The notes below the pieces were generated by a model, which saw only the letters and a program-made list of their open reading frames with translations, did not search any database and was not told where the DNA came from. From the NCBI RefSeq assembly GCF_026914185.1, contig NC_070563.1, forward strand, positions 744,001-808,000: DNA of 64,000 nt, in the 5' to 3' direction. Positions 34,882-46,623 of the stretch are shown here, piece after piece. The stretch's first letter is position 1. Each line of letters begins with the position of its first letter. Origin of the DNA: Puccinia triticina (Eukaryota; Basidiomycota; Pucciniomycetes; Pucciniales; Pucciniaceae). Both the position numbers and the translations under genes were made by a program.

Positions 34882-36651
34882 ATGTCCCAGAATCTTGACC
34901 ATCTCTCGGCAAGCATGAAGGAAGCCAACCCTGTTAGCCCCAGCGAGGACGCTGACGTAACGGCTTGCTTGACCCACTCCCAAGCCGCAGATCCCTCTGC
35001 AAAGGCAAATCCCCCGCCACAAATGACTTCCGATCTGTTATGGCCTGGTGTATACCTCTCCGGGGGAGAGTTGATGCCCGCTACGATCGTGTAGTCGGGT
35101 GGTACCTTTTCTTCCTTCCCCGGGGTTTTTACACGATCCACCATCCAACCCCCAACCAAACGCCACGGCAAAACCTACTAGCACAAAGAAGACAAAGTCT
35201 GCAAAGACAACGGCGAAAGGAGGTACCACTGCGAACAACCCTAAGACGCCAGAAACGGCAGGGAAAGAAGCGAACGACCCCAAAACCAGCCAACTATCAG
35301 CATTGATAGGGGCTAAACATGTGAGCCAAAGAAACAAACCTACCTTTTTTAAAAAAAAAAAAAAAAAAACAAGCAATAGGGTTGCTGATCCCATGTAAAC
35401 AGTGATTGATGTAGATGACGTCCCAGAAACGGCGGAGCGGCAATCCCAGTCCACTGACGCAGCCAAAAAAGGGAAAGACAAACTCGTTGCAATCATGATC
35501 GAGGCAGCTCTCAAAGCCAGGAGGGACGGTGACCAAGTGAAGTCGGATATGTACTTCAATTGCTACAAGGCAATGATTCTAGGGTAGGATACTCCTCAAA
35601 CCTAGAAGTTGTAGCACGGGTTATTAACCTCTTAACCATCCCTTTTTATCCCCCTTCCCAGGGAGCCAGCTACAATCCCAATCACCCTGGTACCAGCAGC
35701 GACCGCCCTATTGACCTCAGAGCAACCGTTCAAACGTGCCCTCACGTTGGACCCGTCCCTAGCCCTGACCGGCGAGAAAGAGAACACGACCGTCGGAAGT
35801 GTGAACTTCAACTGGGGTCACACTAATTCCCACAAAGACGTGGGCTTTACCCTATATTTTGAACAAAACTTACTTGAGTTGAAGGGACCACTTCCCTTAA
35901 CCATCTTCAATAAGGCTTGGCAAGACGCGGCACTCCAGTACCACGCCAAGAAACGCCCCAAAAACAATGACAATTTGACAGAGAGAGGAATGCGCTACAC
36001 GGGCTACCCATACCCAAGCGAGTGGCTCATGTCCTACAGTGACTGGAGCCTCAATTACTCAGAATTCCTCGTAAGCTTCATCAAATCTCCTATGTTCTTA
36101 GGAAGTCTGCCCCGGCAAACTGATCAGACACCACCCCTGTTTAGATAACAATGCGCGACATATGCCACTATGAAACCCTAGGCCAGTGGATTGTCCTGCA
36201 CAAGATGAATGCAGATAAAATCCTACGCAAAGACGGGTTCATGGTTGCGCTACGCTACGACATTTGGATTTGGGCAAATGCGTTTGCACACCACGTAGTC
36301 AAAAACGGGGTATCATCGTTTTCCAACATCTCTGTCTTCAGACAGGAGGTCTACGACACCGCCTACGGCGAATCTAGACGGCTAGACAAGCTATCCTTCC
36401 GAGACAGCAACCCTTACGCTATCGGCGGACCAAGGTTTGGGTGCAACCCCCACACTGGTTTAAATCCCAACAAGCGCGGAGGAAACCCACCAACCGCTCC
36501 AAGATCCGCACCACAAGCCGGGGCCACAGCTTTGGTCAACCCCAACCCGGGCCCTGGCACAAACAATCTCCCGGCCAAGCCAAAAGAAAGCAGGCCTAAG
36601 AGCTCCGGGTACCTGGGAAAGAACTTCAACCCAGCCTTTGCTGAGCTGTGA
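34882..36651 (+). CDS. Gag-like protein of the retroelement (multi-exon)
   Basis: Starts MSQNLDHLSASMKEA at 34882. Later exons at 35402-35580, about 35662-36070 and 36145-36651 join in phase: LKARRDGDQVKSDMYF, SEQPFKRALTLDPS, YTGYPYPSEWLMSYSDW, then ICHYETLGQWIVLHKM, FMVALRYDIW and a Pro/Asn/Gly-rich tail ending NPAFAEL. The intron 36071-36144 has a clear GTAAGC donor and TTTAG acceptor. The middle exon boundaries near 35.05-35.40 kb are uncertain and include a poly-A tract at 35350-35368. No zinc knuckle is present. Role inferred from position 5' of the RT gene and general resemblance to DIRS-type first ORFs; no internal stop was found in the long exons. Confidence 0.5.
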
Positions 36652-37160
36652 TCTAACGGACAGGGCCCTAAACAATCCGGCAGCGGACTGAACGGACCGT
36701 AGGCCTTGTTTCCCTATCTTTTCTCCCTCTCCCTCTATGTTATTCCCCCTCCTTTGCCGTCCTTCCCCTGTTTCCCCTTCATTTCCGCTCAACACTCCCC
36801 CACCCCCTTTCCCTGACGACATAGTCTGGCCTTGTCACGGCATATGTTACAGGGCGCTCTGAGTAATTGAGCTCAACACTAAAATCTCAACCCTCTGAAA
36901 CCCAAACCCATATTAGTACCAACACCCGACAGAGGGATCGTCCTTTTTGTCAGACCCATTCAATTTGTGTTTTTTTCTCCCATCATACATTAAAGTAATT
37001 CAAAAACCCGGTGAACTGAAACCAAGTTTGGAAATACTTTTCGCTACTCTATAGAGAGCCTTCCCTATTTGGCAACGAGTCCAAACCTATTGAGATCACG
37101 AGTGAGAGCTCCCAAGAGGGAGACACTACTCCAAAGTGGCCGGTAAAAGCCGAATGCAAT

Positions 37161-39931
37161 ATGGATATAGACGCCTGGGAGGCAGCACTCACCACTGCGG
37201 GCCTGCTTCCAGAGTTCCAAGACGTTATCAAGGGTTTCAAACACGGTTTTGACCAAGGGATCCCGACCCACAACCTGGGCAACAAAATCCCGTACTTTGC
37301 TCCTCCAAACCACCAGTCCGCGCTCATGGCGCGCGAAAAGATTGAGGAATCAATCAACAAAGAAATTCAGGCGGGTCGCATGTTCGGACCGTTCCATTCG
37401 GAACAGGTATGGGACCGTTTCAGCTTCTTTAGGACAAACCCTCTAGGGGCAGTGGTAAATGGAGACGGTTCGCTTTGAGCAATCAACAACCTCTCTTTCC
37501 CACATAACAATCTATGAGTCCCATCTGTCAATTCGTTTGTCGACAAAGCCGACTTTCAAACTACCTGGGATGATTTCATAGCGGTGTCTCGTTTCCTTTG
37601 AGACCGCACAGAGTCAGCCCTTTTGGCAATCTTCGACTGGGAAAAGGCCTACAGGCAAATCCCCACGGCGCCGGATCAGTGGCCCTTCCTGATGCTCAAA
37701 GACTTCAACAACCAAATTATCATTGATACTAGGATTGCCTTTGGAGGCGTGGCCGGCTGCGGCTCTTTTGGCAGACCGGCCGACACCTGGAAACAGATTA
37801 TGCTAGCCGAGTTGGACCTGGTCAACATCTTCCGCTGGGTCGACAATAATCTGTTTATCAAGGAAGTTTCCTCCACGGTAACCATGGACAAGATCGTCAA
37901 AAGATCAACCAAGCTAGGCGTCAAAACCAACCCAACAAAGGTATCACCCTTCAAAACGGAGCAGAAGTACATAGGGTTTATTTGGAACGCAAATGAAAAA
38001 ACTGTGCGACTACCAGAAGAAAAACTCGCAGAACGGAGAAAACAAGTCGAAGCCTTCCTGATCGTAGGAGAGGTTTTTTCCTACAACCAAGCCAAGATCC
38101 TTGCCGGACGGTGTAAAGCTCAAAAGTGTTCCTGAGAACCTTTTGCTGAGTGCGGAAAGGGATGTATGAGGAAACCTCTGCCTTTCCTGGTTCACTAGAC
38201 ACTAAAACAAGCCCACCAATCTCAGATTGGCAGGTTTAATGTAGTGATAGTGGAGTGTTATCAAAAGATAACTGTTGTTATAAAGTGGGTGCAATGAAGT
38301 TGCTAAAATGTGTTATGAGTGAGGAGTCTGGACTTCAACCAGGTGATAGTTGGTCAAAGAGGACCCCTCAGAGGTTTGTGTTATGTAATGTGAGTGTTGT
38401 GTAGAGTTGTTATTTTGTATGTAAGTGTTTTGTAATGTATGTAAAACCAAAATATAGGGTGACTGATATATTGTGGAGTGAGCAGTTGTGTACTTTGTTG
38501 TAGGGGAAACTGAGTGCAGGTAGTCTGCTAGTAGTCTGCTAGTAGTCTGCTGGGGGGAAAGTTACAACAGGGGAGGAGAGCCTCCTTTTATAGACAATGG
38601 TGAGGGATTTTAGCTCCAGAGGAGCTCCACATGAGAGATTTTAGCTAGGTACATGAGGGTTTTTGGCTAGTACATATGTTGAATGGGTGAATGTGATTGG
38701 TCAGGACTGTACAGGTGATTATGGGTTATGACCTGCAGGCTGAATCAGGAGGTGTGATTGGTCAGGACTGGATGTTAGTGTAGTCATGCTGTAACCAGGT
38801 CACCTGCTGTTGTTATGCAACGAAAATCCACTAGCGCATGCAGCTATTGCATGCAGCTATTACATGCAGCTAGCACCTGCATGTGTGCCTGCATGTGTAC
38901 CTGCATGTGTACCTGCATGTGTACACTGTATGTGTGTAAGTGATGATGCAGCTGTGTGTAAGTATGTATGTAGCTATCTATGTAACCGTGTGTGTAACTA
39001 AGTGTTGTAAATGTGGATTGTGTAACTGTTTGAGGTTGTAAGGGGTGTTGTGAGTGTGTAAGAGTATGTAACTTCTGAATGAGTACCATTATGAGTGTTC
39101 TGTAAAGCAAGACTAGGGGTAAATTTGTCCCAAGAAGCTGAATCTTGAGGAGTATTAAGTAATTTCTAAGAGGAAAAGGGAGATTAAGAGTGAAACTAAT
39201 AGAAATAAGAAAGAAAAGCAGAAAATTTTGATTTTGGCATATGGGATACCGTAAAGCATACCACAACGGCTAAACCATGTCTCTTACATGCTACCTCAAC
39301 TGCGCTCATACCTCTGCGGTTTGTACCGATGGATGTGCGGCTGGGTGCATAGAAGGACGGCCCTTCCTATCCCGTTGGACGTATGGAACGACCTTGAGTA
39401 CTGGCAACGGACCTTGCTATCATTCAAACAAACCCGCCTGATTGCAAGCCCGGATCCAACCGAAATTGGGTGGATGGGTGATGCATTGACCAGTTATGGC
39501 ATCGGGGTTACCATTGGTTGGTCATGGGCCCAATTAAAACTAAAAAACGGCTGGGACGGTGGCGCGAAACCCAGGAGAGGGATTGCCTGGCTAGAAACCA
39601 TAGCGATCCGCGTTGGCATCCTGATGTTGAAAGAGCTGGGTATCAAACAGGGCAAGACCATAATCGTGTGGAGCGACAACACAACCACAGAAGGCGCGAT
39701 CAAAAGCAGGAAGTCAAGGGACTTCCACGTGAACGAGGAATGGAAACTCATTCAGGATCTGCTACTCAACTCACAGATCGACCTAGCCGCAAGACAAGTG
39801 ACCTCGGAGGACAACAGGGCAGATGCTCTGTCCCGAGGCAATCAAGCGGGTCTCGACCGTAGGAGGCGGGTGGTGATGACCCTTCCCCTCGACCTGGACG
39901 AGAGGATGTTTCACCCTTCCAAAGCTGAGTA
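37161..39931 (+). pseudogene. Reverse transcriptase-RNase H of the DIRS-like retroelement
   Basis: Frame starts by 37161 or earlier. The N-terminal region (NHQSALMAREKIEESINKEI) leads to RT fingers NPLGAV, IFDWEKAYRQIP and the active-site segment FRWVDNN. RNase H-like residues run from TEIGWMGDA through VWSDNTT to NRADALSRG. Three in-frame TGA codons interrupt the RT part (37476, 37515, 37599). The expected Asp-Asp pair at the RT active site reads Asp-Asn (codon 37845-37847), so polymerase activity would be lost. The gene is split at 38111/39266 by a solo LTR. All of these breaks make it inactive; the parts are described here only as found. Confidence 0.8.
38112..39265 (-). mobile_element. 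Solo LTR inserted in the RT-RNase H gene (1,154 bp)
   Basis: Begins TGTAAAGCTC and ends CATACCACA (TG..CA) with a 4-bp target duplication ACGG on each side (38108-38111 and 39266-39269). Removing it makes the host reading frame continuous across AKILAGR and LNHVSYM. Orientation is minus: the TATA-like CTATAAAAGG reads on the minus strand near 38583-38593. A partner copy of the family lies at 9295-10632 on plus. Contains a (TGCATGTGTACC)n tract at about 38877-38930. Confidence 0.85.
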
Positions 39932-41277
39932 AGGCAATTCTCACGCCACACCTTCTCTATCTATTTGTACCGCGCTGGCCCCACCGGGAAAAACCCACAT
40001 ATGAACCAGCGTCCTGTTAAGGGGGTCGAGATTGTGTTTCCACTTGTTCATCCCCCTAGAAATAAAAAGACCTACTACTACTACCCAGTGCCAATTGGCC
40101 CTAAACTACTCCATTAGTTTACAACCCCCGAATAGGGATGAATCTACCTAAAAACTCAAAACCACCCGGGTTGGGGGGCAACAACCCAAGAGCTCAATAA
40201 GGCAAGGGTCTACATAACTTGCCGGGCAGCTCCTGACAGGACACCCCCCTGGGCCATAACACTACACGCGGACCTCAGACACTAGCCATGCAAGGGGAAG
40301 GGACCATTCACCCTCCCTCGGAAGCCGCAGACTTCTACCGCCCCTATTGCTGGGCTAAGCGGGGGCCCTGGTCGACTCCAAGAGGTCTATACTACGCCAG
40401 TGGCGTGATGAGGAGGACAGGTGGCATCCCCAAGACACACAGGGAGCTAACCGAGGGGAGCGTTAAGACCAACGCCCTCTTGCACTGATCAAGAGCTAGG
40501 TTTTGCCGAACCGCAATCGGAACCTTGGCGGCCCTCACAACCGGAGTGGTTTGAAGACCTTAGCCCCAGGGGAAACACAGTTTATTGCCCGTCCAAGGCT
40601 GAGGGTATCTCCTAAGAGTTGTAGCCAAGTCAAGAGAACCAGACTGTAGCTCTACCACCCCTGAACACTTTGTACCGGCTCTGAGGGTACGCTTAACGAG
40701 ATCTATTGATCTATGAGGCCCCCAGACCGATCCCCAACGCAACGACTGGATACAATACGTTCATTGCAACTAACCTGACATAACAGGGTGGGAGATCCCT
40801 GACACTAGGGAAAGGAGACTGAAGCAACGGTGCAGGGCTCACAACCGTTAATTCGTGAGATGAGGGTTTTGCACCGACCCTGGCACACTCCGGTGTGCGC
40901 TTCTTCTCTGGGAGCGCTATAGTGCGCACTAGATTTCGGCGCCTTTGTGGAAGTGAGACGCAGCCTACCCTCCGGGTGGCACTACAGCGTCTCCCCCAGG
41001 CAACAGATCTACTTCTAGGCCTTGCGCCATACACTTGCCCCTCCCCCAACCCACACACGACGACCTTGGGGGGTCAGCCTTTAGAAGGCATGACTCCCGG
41101 GGTCGTCTAGGTGACTTCTGTCACTGTATATGTCTTGAAGCGACACTATCATTAACGCGTGAAACCCTGCCATCACAGGGGTTTGTGCAGCGCACCCACG
41201 CAGCACGCACGTCCCGCTCTACCTTCCCCAATCATTTGTGATAAGGTGATTGGACGTGCAGGTGCAGGGCTGCCAGC
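39932..41277. other. 3' part of the retroelement, no ORF recognised
   Basis: GC-richer than surroundings, with short contradictory frames. A tyrosine recombinase would be expected here for a complete DIRS-type element, but none is recognisable. Confidence 0.4.
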
Positions 41278-41370
41278 CATAGCCCGTCGCCGAAGCTCCT
41301 GCATGATGTTCAAAGGTGTTGCAGCCCTGTAACCTGAGCGCCTATGAAGTGGGAGCTGTTGAAGCAACGG

Positions 41371-41590
41371 TTGGTATTTATGGAAAGTGAGCACCGGTGA
41401 TAGGATCAAGAAGCAGAAACAACAGTTGGTATTTATGGAAAATGAGCACCGGTGATAGGATCAAGAAGCAGAAACAACAGTTGGTATTTATGGAAAATGA
41501 GCACCGGTGATAGGATCAAGAAGCAGAAACAACGGTTGGTATTTATGGAAAATGAGCACCGGTGATAGGATCAAGAAGCACCGGTGATAG
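41371..41590. repeat. 55-bp tandem repeat, 4 copies
   Basis: Unit contains TTGGTATTTATGGAAAATGA, GCACCGGTGATAGGATCAAG and AAGCAGAAACAAC; copies start at 41371, 41426, 41481 and 41536. Lies between the divergent transposon genes. Confidence 0.95.
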
Positions 41591-41950
41591 GACACCATAT
41601 CCTATCATGAAAGTTTCATTTCAGCTACACTTATCTTTGAGTTTTGATGTGACCATGATGCTCGATTGTAACCCGGGTGCGGTGCCCCTGATCCAGGTGG
41701 TATCAGATATCCTGGAAACTGTGGAAAAGGCAGTTGGTATGGTATGGAAAAGAAACACCGGTGAAAGGAATCTTATCATTAGAAACACCAGTGAAAGGAA
41801 TCTTATCATTCAAGGTTGATTGCATCAATATCAATTCGTGGTATGATGCTCCATTGTAATCCGAGTGCGTCTGACCGGTGCTCTAACCCATCTGGGATAT
41901 TAGATATCCTGGTATCCTGGAGCTGTGGAAACAATGGTTGGTAAAAATAA

Positions 41951-42054
41951 GCACCGGTGATAGGAACAAGAAGCACCGGTGATAGGAACAAGAAGCACCG
42001 GTGATAGGAACAAGAAGCACCGGTGATAGGAACAAGAAGCACCGGTGATAGGAA
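41951..42054. repeat. 22-bp tandem repeat, 5 copies
   Basis: Unit GCACCGGTGATAGGAACAAG plus AA, starting at 41951, 41973, 41995, 42017 and 42039. The GCACCGGTGATAGGA core is shared with the 55-bp repeat upstream. Confidence 0.95.
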
Positions 42055-42101
42055 GAAGAACTTTTGAAGATATTAAGAGTAAGTCAAGTCAGTCAGTCCG
42101 A

Positions 42102-42340
42102 TGATATTAGATATCCTGGAGCTTTGGAAACAACGGTCGGTTTGAAAGGAAAAATCTTATCCTCACATTTTGAGTCGGCTGCTGGCGGTGATACTGCACA
42201 TTAAATGATAAATCCTCAGAAACAGACACTGGCAGTGGTATTGCCGGTGATATTAGATATCCTGGAGCTTTGGAAACAACGGTCGGTTGGAAAGAGAAAA
42301 TCTTGTCCTCACATTTTGAGCCGGCCGCTGGCGGTGATAC
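42102..42340. repeat. Duplicated ~95-bp segment, 146 bp apart
   Basis: GATATTAGATATCCTGGAGC and GGAAACAACGGTCGG through GGCGGTGATACTG occur near 42102 and again near 42248. Confidence 0.85.
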
Positions 42341-42788
42341 TGAAGAAATTCTGATCATTAGGGAACATGGGTAGTGTTGTTTTAAAGTTTATAATATGTG
42401 TTGATGTTTTTATATATTGGTGGAGGCAAGCAGATTGTGCCATCTTCATATGAAATCAGTTACCAACCTTCTTTCAAATCTCACAAGTTATCCTTTCTTC
42501 GCTCAAATACTACCTCTGCATCCAAATCCGGCTTGAGAACAACCTAAGTTTATCCACTCGGTTTATATGATTTTGACCAATGTTCATACGATTTCCATAC
42601 AATTTCGAACAACCACGGTTATAGATTCAGGTGTGTTTATCTATATGTCCAATTGGCAGCGACCGTCCAACAATTGCTGATTGATTATGCTTTATGACTT
42701 TTACCTCAACAGCTCTCTACGTTTTGTTGGATATCTGATAAAATTTCAATTCAACTTCCGACCACCGATATCAAGATATCAATGCACC
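42341..42788. other. Upstream region of the KDZ transposase gene
   Basis: AT-rich, no independent gene; probable transposase promoter and leader. Confidence 0.45.
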
Positions 42789-45700
42789 ATGGTCAAGAAA
42801 CAAGTGAAAGCAAAACAAGCTCATGTTCTGCGATCGATCCGCCTGCGACGAGAAGCTAATGCGGACCGCAATCAAGCTGCCCTGCAACAACTCCAAGGCT
42901 TCCAATCGGCGATGTCACGCATGGACCAGGCACTCTCAGCTGATGCTTGACTAGCGGAAGATCTGGAAAATAACGGAGACCTTGGAGTCGGGGCCCATGA
43001 ATACCAAGAAGACACTGAAGATGCCGACGAGCAGTCAGACGATGGCTGGATCCCTCACAATTTTGAAGAACCTGACGATATTGACATGGCAATAGAATCT
43101 AACATTGAGCGCCTCCGCCAAGAAGCTTTGAATTTCAATTGGAAGGAACTTCTTAAAGACCTACACTCAACATATCTGGGTCAGAAAGCAAAAACAAACA
43201 ACTGGACAAATGATAACACTTACAGCAATCATTCAACTTGCGTCTGTATCTCCGCAACAAGAAGAGCAATTGATCTTGTTGATGTATATGGTATGTTACT
43301 CTTTTTTTCTAAAAATTCAAAATCTTGTTTAATCTAATTGCTCTCTCTCTTGGTCCAATTCAAAGGTCAACGGCGTGCCAAGGTTAAGTTCTGCTCATGC
43401 ACCCCGGATGCCATACGTCTACTCCAGATGGGATATCTCCCAGGTTCACCAATTTGGCCGGTCACAGCTTTTTCGTTGCCAGTACTTATCCTGCACAATT
43501 GCTTATGGAAAAACTGCAACATCAGGGCAATGCCATTCACAACGGCACTTCAGCAATATCTGGAACCTTGATCGGAGCATTTGACAGTTAAAAACTCAAA
43601 TGATGTGCGTGCTTACTGTTCCACTCACTCACTAGATGACTGACACACCAGTTTATTTTCTGATTCCAGCCTCGTGACTTGCAAAAACCTTTCTCCGCGG
43701 CAGTTGATTTTTACAGAGAACTTGAGGATCAAACGGATAGTGTTATATTCAAAGTCTTGAAACTCGACGAGAAGCAATTCTGGCGTCCCGTACATGTCCT
43801 GCTTGCTTTGGACCGGCACCAACAAACCTTCAAGACTATCCCCAATTGAAAAACAATGAACTCATTGTTTGTCTTGACAGGAACTTTCAGCATTGACACC
43901 AATCCAAGGCTAGCCGAGATTATCACCGACTAAACACTCCAAGCATCTTCCTCAAGCAATCAGAAGTGGACAAAATGAAAGCTGAGATCCGAAACATCGA
44001 GTTACATCAAAAGCCAAACGACAAAGTATGGAGGACTGATAGATATTTCACTTTGGATTAAGATTCATTGAACTAATAAACACTTTTGCTTCCATTGCAG
44101 AAAGACCGATGTACAGAAGCCCACAAAGCAGCCGATGACAAGCGCAATGAGTCGTCATGGAAATTTTGTGATGACACTGGCCTTATGGGTTGCTTTTGCC
44201 GCCACAATGCTGCAATCTACCTGGCCAACATCAATAAATCCGGCAAGCAGAGGTGTTTCCCAATGGCACTGCTCACAAAGCTTCTGGACAATGTGGAGCC
44301 CGATCGACAGGTTGGCATCCTATATGACATTGGATGTTCACTCGATAAGTACATGGTGTTGGTAAGTGCACCAGTGACTCATTCATGCAATTCATTATTC
44401 TAATAAAATAAAGATGTTTGGTTATAGCGCGGGTTAATGGATGACAAACGGAGTCGCCTTTGCTTTGGAACTTCCGTATTCCACTCCTATGTTCACTCGT
44501 GGGGTTGCCAGCTTGACTATAATCCACGATTAAACCAGCGGTGGGGCTCATTGGATGGGGAGGGACTCAAACAAATGTGGTCTTATCTTTCCCCTTTGGT
44601 CAGCCCATTACGATATGCCACACAAAACCACCGACTTTCTGCAATCTCTTGCCAACTAAAATACCATAATACTAGAGGCATCAAGCAACTCCGTGGGTGT
44701 ATTTTCCATTCTAATTGGCGCAGAACTTGAGCTCAAGCTCTGCTACTCCTTTTCTATAGCCAAATGGCTCAAAAAAAAGTTTCAAGCCGCAATTTGCCGC
44801 CGAGTCGAGACCAAGAAAGTCTTATTGGGAATTCTAGAAACAAAAAATCCATTTTCAAGATCAGGTAACACTTACACTAAGAAGTTCCTCAAAGCGCAAT
44901 GGGAAGAACAAAGAAAATTCAAGGAATCACATACAGAAGAGAAAGAAGAACATCGGGCCAAGTTAACTGAGGTATATAAGCAGGAAGCCGCACTTGAAGC
45001 GTTGAGGTGAGTTTCAATTCCTTTTTGATAATTTCTTTTCATTGCTTGTATTAATTTCCTGATCCCATTTCTGCTTGGGTAATTGACAGATCTTGCCTGC
45101 TTGAAAAACCGTCTGTGTATCTCCATAACGCACAGGAGGTCCACAAACTCCTAGATAAGTTGGAAGAGACTTCCAACAACCTGAAGAAGGCCGCCGAGAG
45201 ATTAGGGCGGACTGAAAGGCCCCTTACAGATGATGCAGATGGTACATTTGTTGGATGTATTCATTTGGCTAATCTCTATTGATTCCTCACTGACCAAGGT
45301 TTTCTTTTTCCTTTTTCAAGAGGAACAGAAACTCCTCTTGCTTTTGTGGGATGCAAAATCTGAACTGTATGTTCAAGCGGTGCAACTCTGGGCAGAAAGA
45401 CAGCCACTCACTGACTCAAGAACAATCGGGCGACGTTTGGGAACAAAGTTGAGCGAGAAAATCCAGAAGGCCATCCAGAGTCAACGTGGGCCAATAACCA
45501 AACTAATTGCCAATTACAACACTTGATTCAATGAATATATTGCCAAGTTCCCCAGACAAAGAGTGGCCAACGCGGACAATCATCCGCTAACCTACAAGGC
45601 TTTCTCCAGCATGCCAATCGATCACAAGTTCTGGAACAATGGAATCAATTACCATTCAAAAGCACCATGGGCTATTGATCCTGATGTTCGAACAGGTATC

Positions 45701-46325
45701 ACTTGCCTCCTTGTTCTCGAGAGGGTGGACGAGGAGCTGGACTTAATCACTCAAGAAATGGCTTGTTCAATATTGTGGGGATCGGCTATGTATAAACATC
45801 TGTCAGATTATATCCAATACATTTGAGCTCGTAAGTTTTTCTCCCCTATCCTACTAACTTCTGCTCTACTAATCTATCCTTTGGGCTTTCTTTCCGGATG
45901 GAAACAGGCCAAGCAGCTCTAGAGAACAAGTTCAAATTGACTGAAGATCATATCAACATTTTGGAATTAGGTGACATCTCAACTGCGGAGAAGTTGCGAC
46001 TAATAAGCAAAGAGTTACAGTCACGTTTGCGCACACATGGTACACTGATGCTTGAGTGGTTGGAAACCATCAAGTGGATGTGCGCTTGTTGCCAACCTGA
46101 ACTACTTTGCAATCAATATGCCAAATGGACCGAACTTATAGCTCTTGTGGTAAAGGATCAATCCACCCGGCAACAAAAAAAAAACAAGCAGAGGTTGTAG
46201 TTGACAATGTTGGCAAGGAAGCGATCTTGGGAGTACAGGTTGAAGACAGAGAGGAAGTAGTTGGAGGTTATCAGGATGGCTCAGATCCCAAAGGTGCTTG
46301 GGAGGATGTTGATGAAACTAACTAA
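42789..46325 (+). pseudogene. KDZ-family transposase, decayed
   Basis: The basic start MVKKQVKAKQAHVLRSIRL leads to an acidic region. KVKFCSCTPDAIRLL is a CxC motif of the type associated with KDZ transposases. Next come CPACFGPAP, LIVCLDRNFQH, FCDDTGLMGCFCRHNAA, GILYDIGCSLD, FGTSVFHSYVHSWGCQLDYNPR and DGEGLKQMWSYL, then coiled-coil-like helices rich in Lys/Glu. The C-terminus is acidic (EDVDETN). These match the Kyakuja-Dileera-Zisupton transposase fold. Introns are visible, e.g. 44362-44427. Breaks: TGA at 42948, 43569, 43894 and 45524, plus frameshifts near 43738, 44690 and in an A-run near 46172. Clearly non-functional now. Confidence 0.85.
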
Positions 46326-46623
46326 ATTATTAACTATTTTCTTCTATTCCGCTCAGATCCTCTTCTTCTTTTCTCTTGATTTTTGTATTCTCAGATTTAT
46401 TTTTCTCAATTTTTTGATTCTCTAATTTCTTTTTCTCTTGATTTTCAATGTATTCTCACGTGTTTTTTGCTTCAGCAAGTAATATAAATATATTGCTGGA
46501 GACAACTCAGGAAAGCAGAAAAGATAAGGGGTGTATGTACATGTGTGTTCCGCACCGGTGATGTTCCCGCCGGGCCCCTTGCAATGTTAAGTTGTTGGCC
46601 GTTGGCGTTGCAAGTTGGAGTTG

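Larger units (their letters stand above)
34250..41277 (+). mobile_element. DIRS-like (RT-RNase H) retroelement, interrupted and decayed
   Basis: Plus-strand gag-like gene (34882-36651) followed by one RT-RNase H gene (37161-39931) without a visible aspartic protease or DDE integrase. The RT style (NPLGAV..DGS, IFDWEKAYRQIP, GVAGCGSFGRPADTW, FRWVD) and RNase H (VWSDNTTTEGA, DNRADALSRG) fit DIRS/Ngaro-type elements, which normally also encode a tyrosine recombinase. No recombinase is recognisable in 39.9-41.2 kb, so it is lost or absent. A 13-bp direct repeat CATAGCCCGTCGC occurs at 34036-34048 and 41278-41290 and may mark the insertion. Ends are approximate. Confidence 0.6.
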
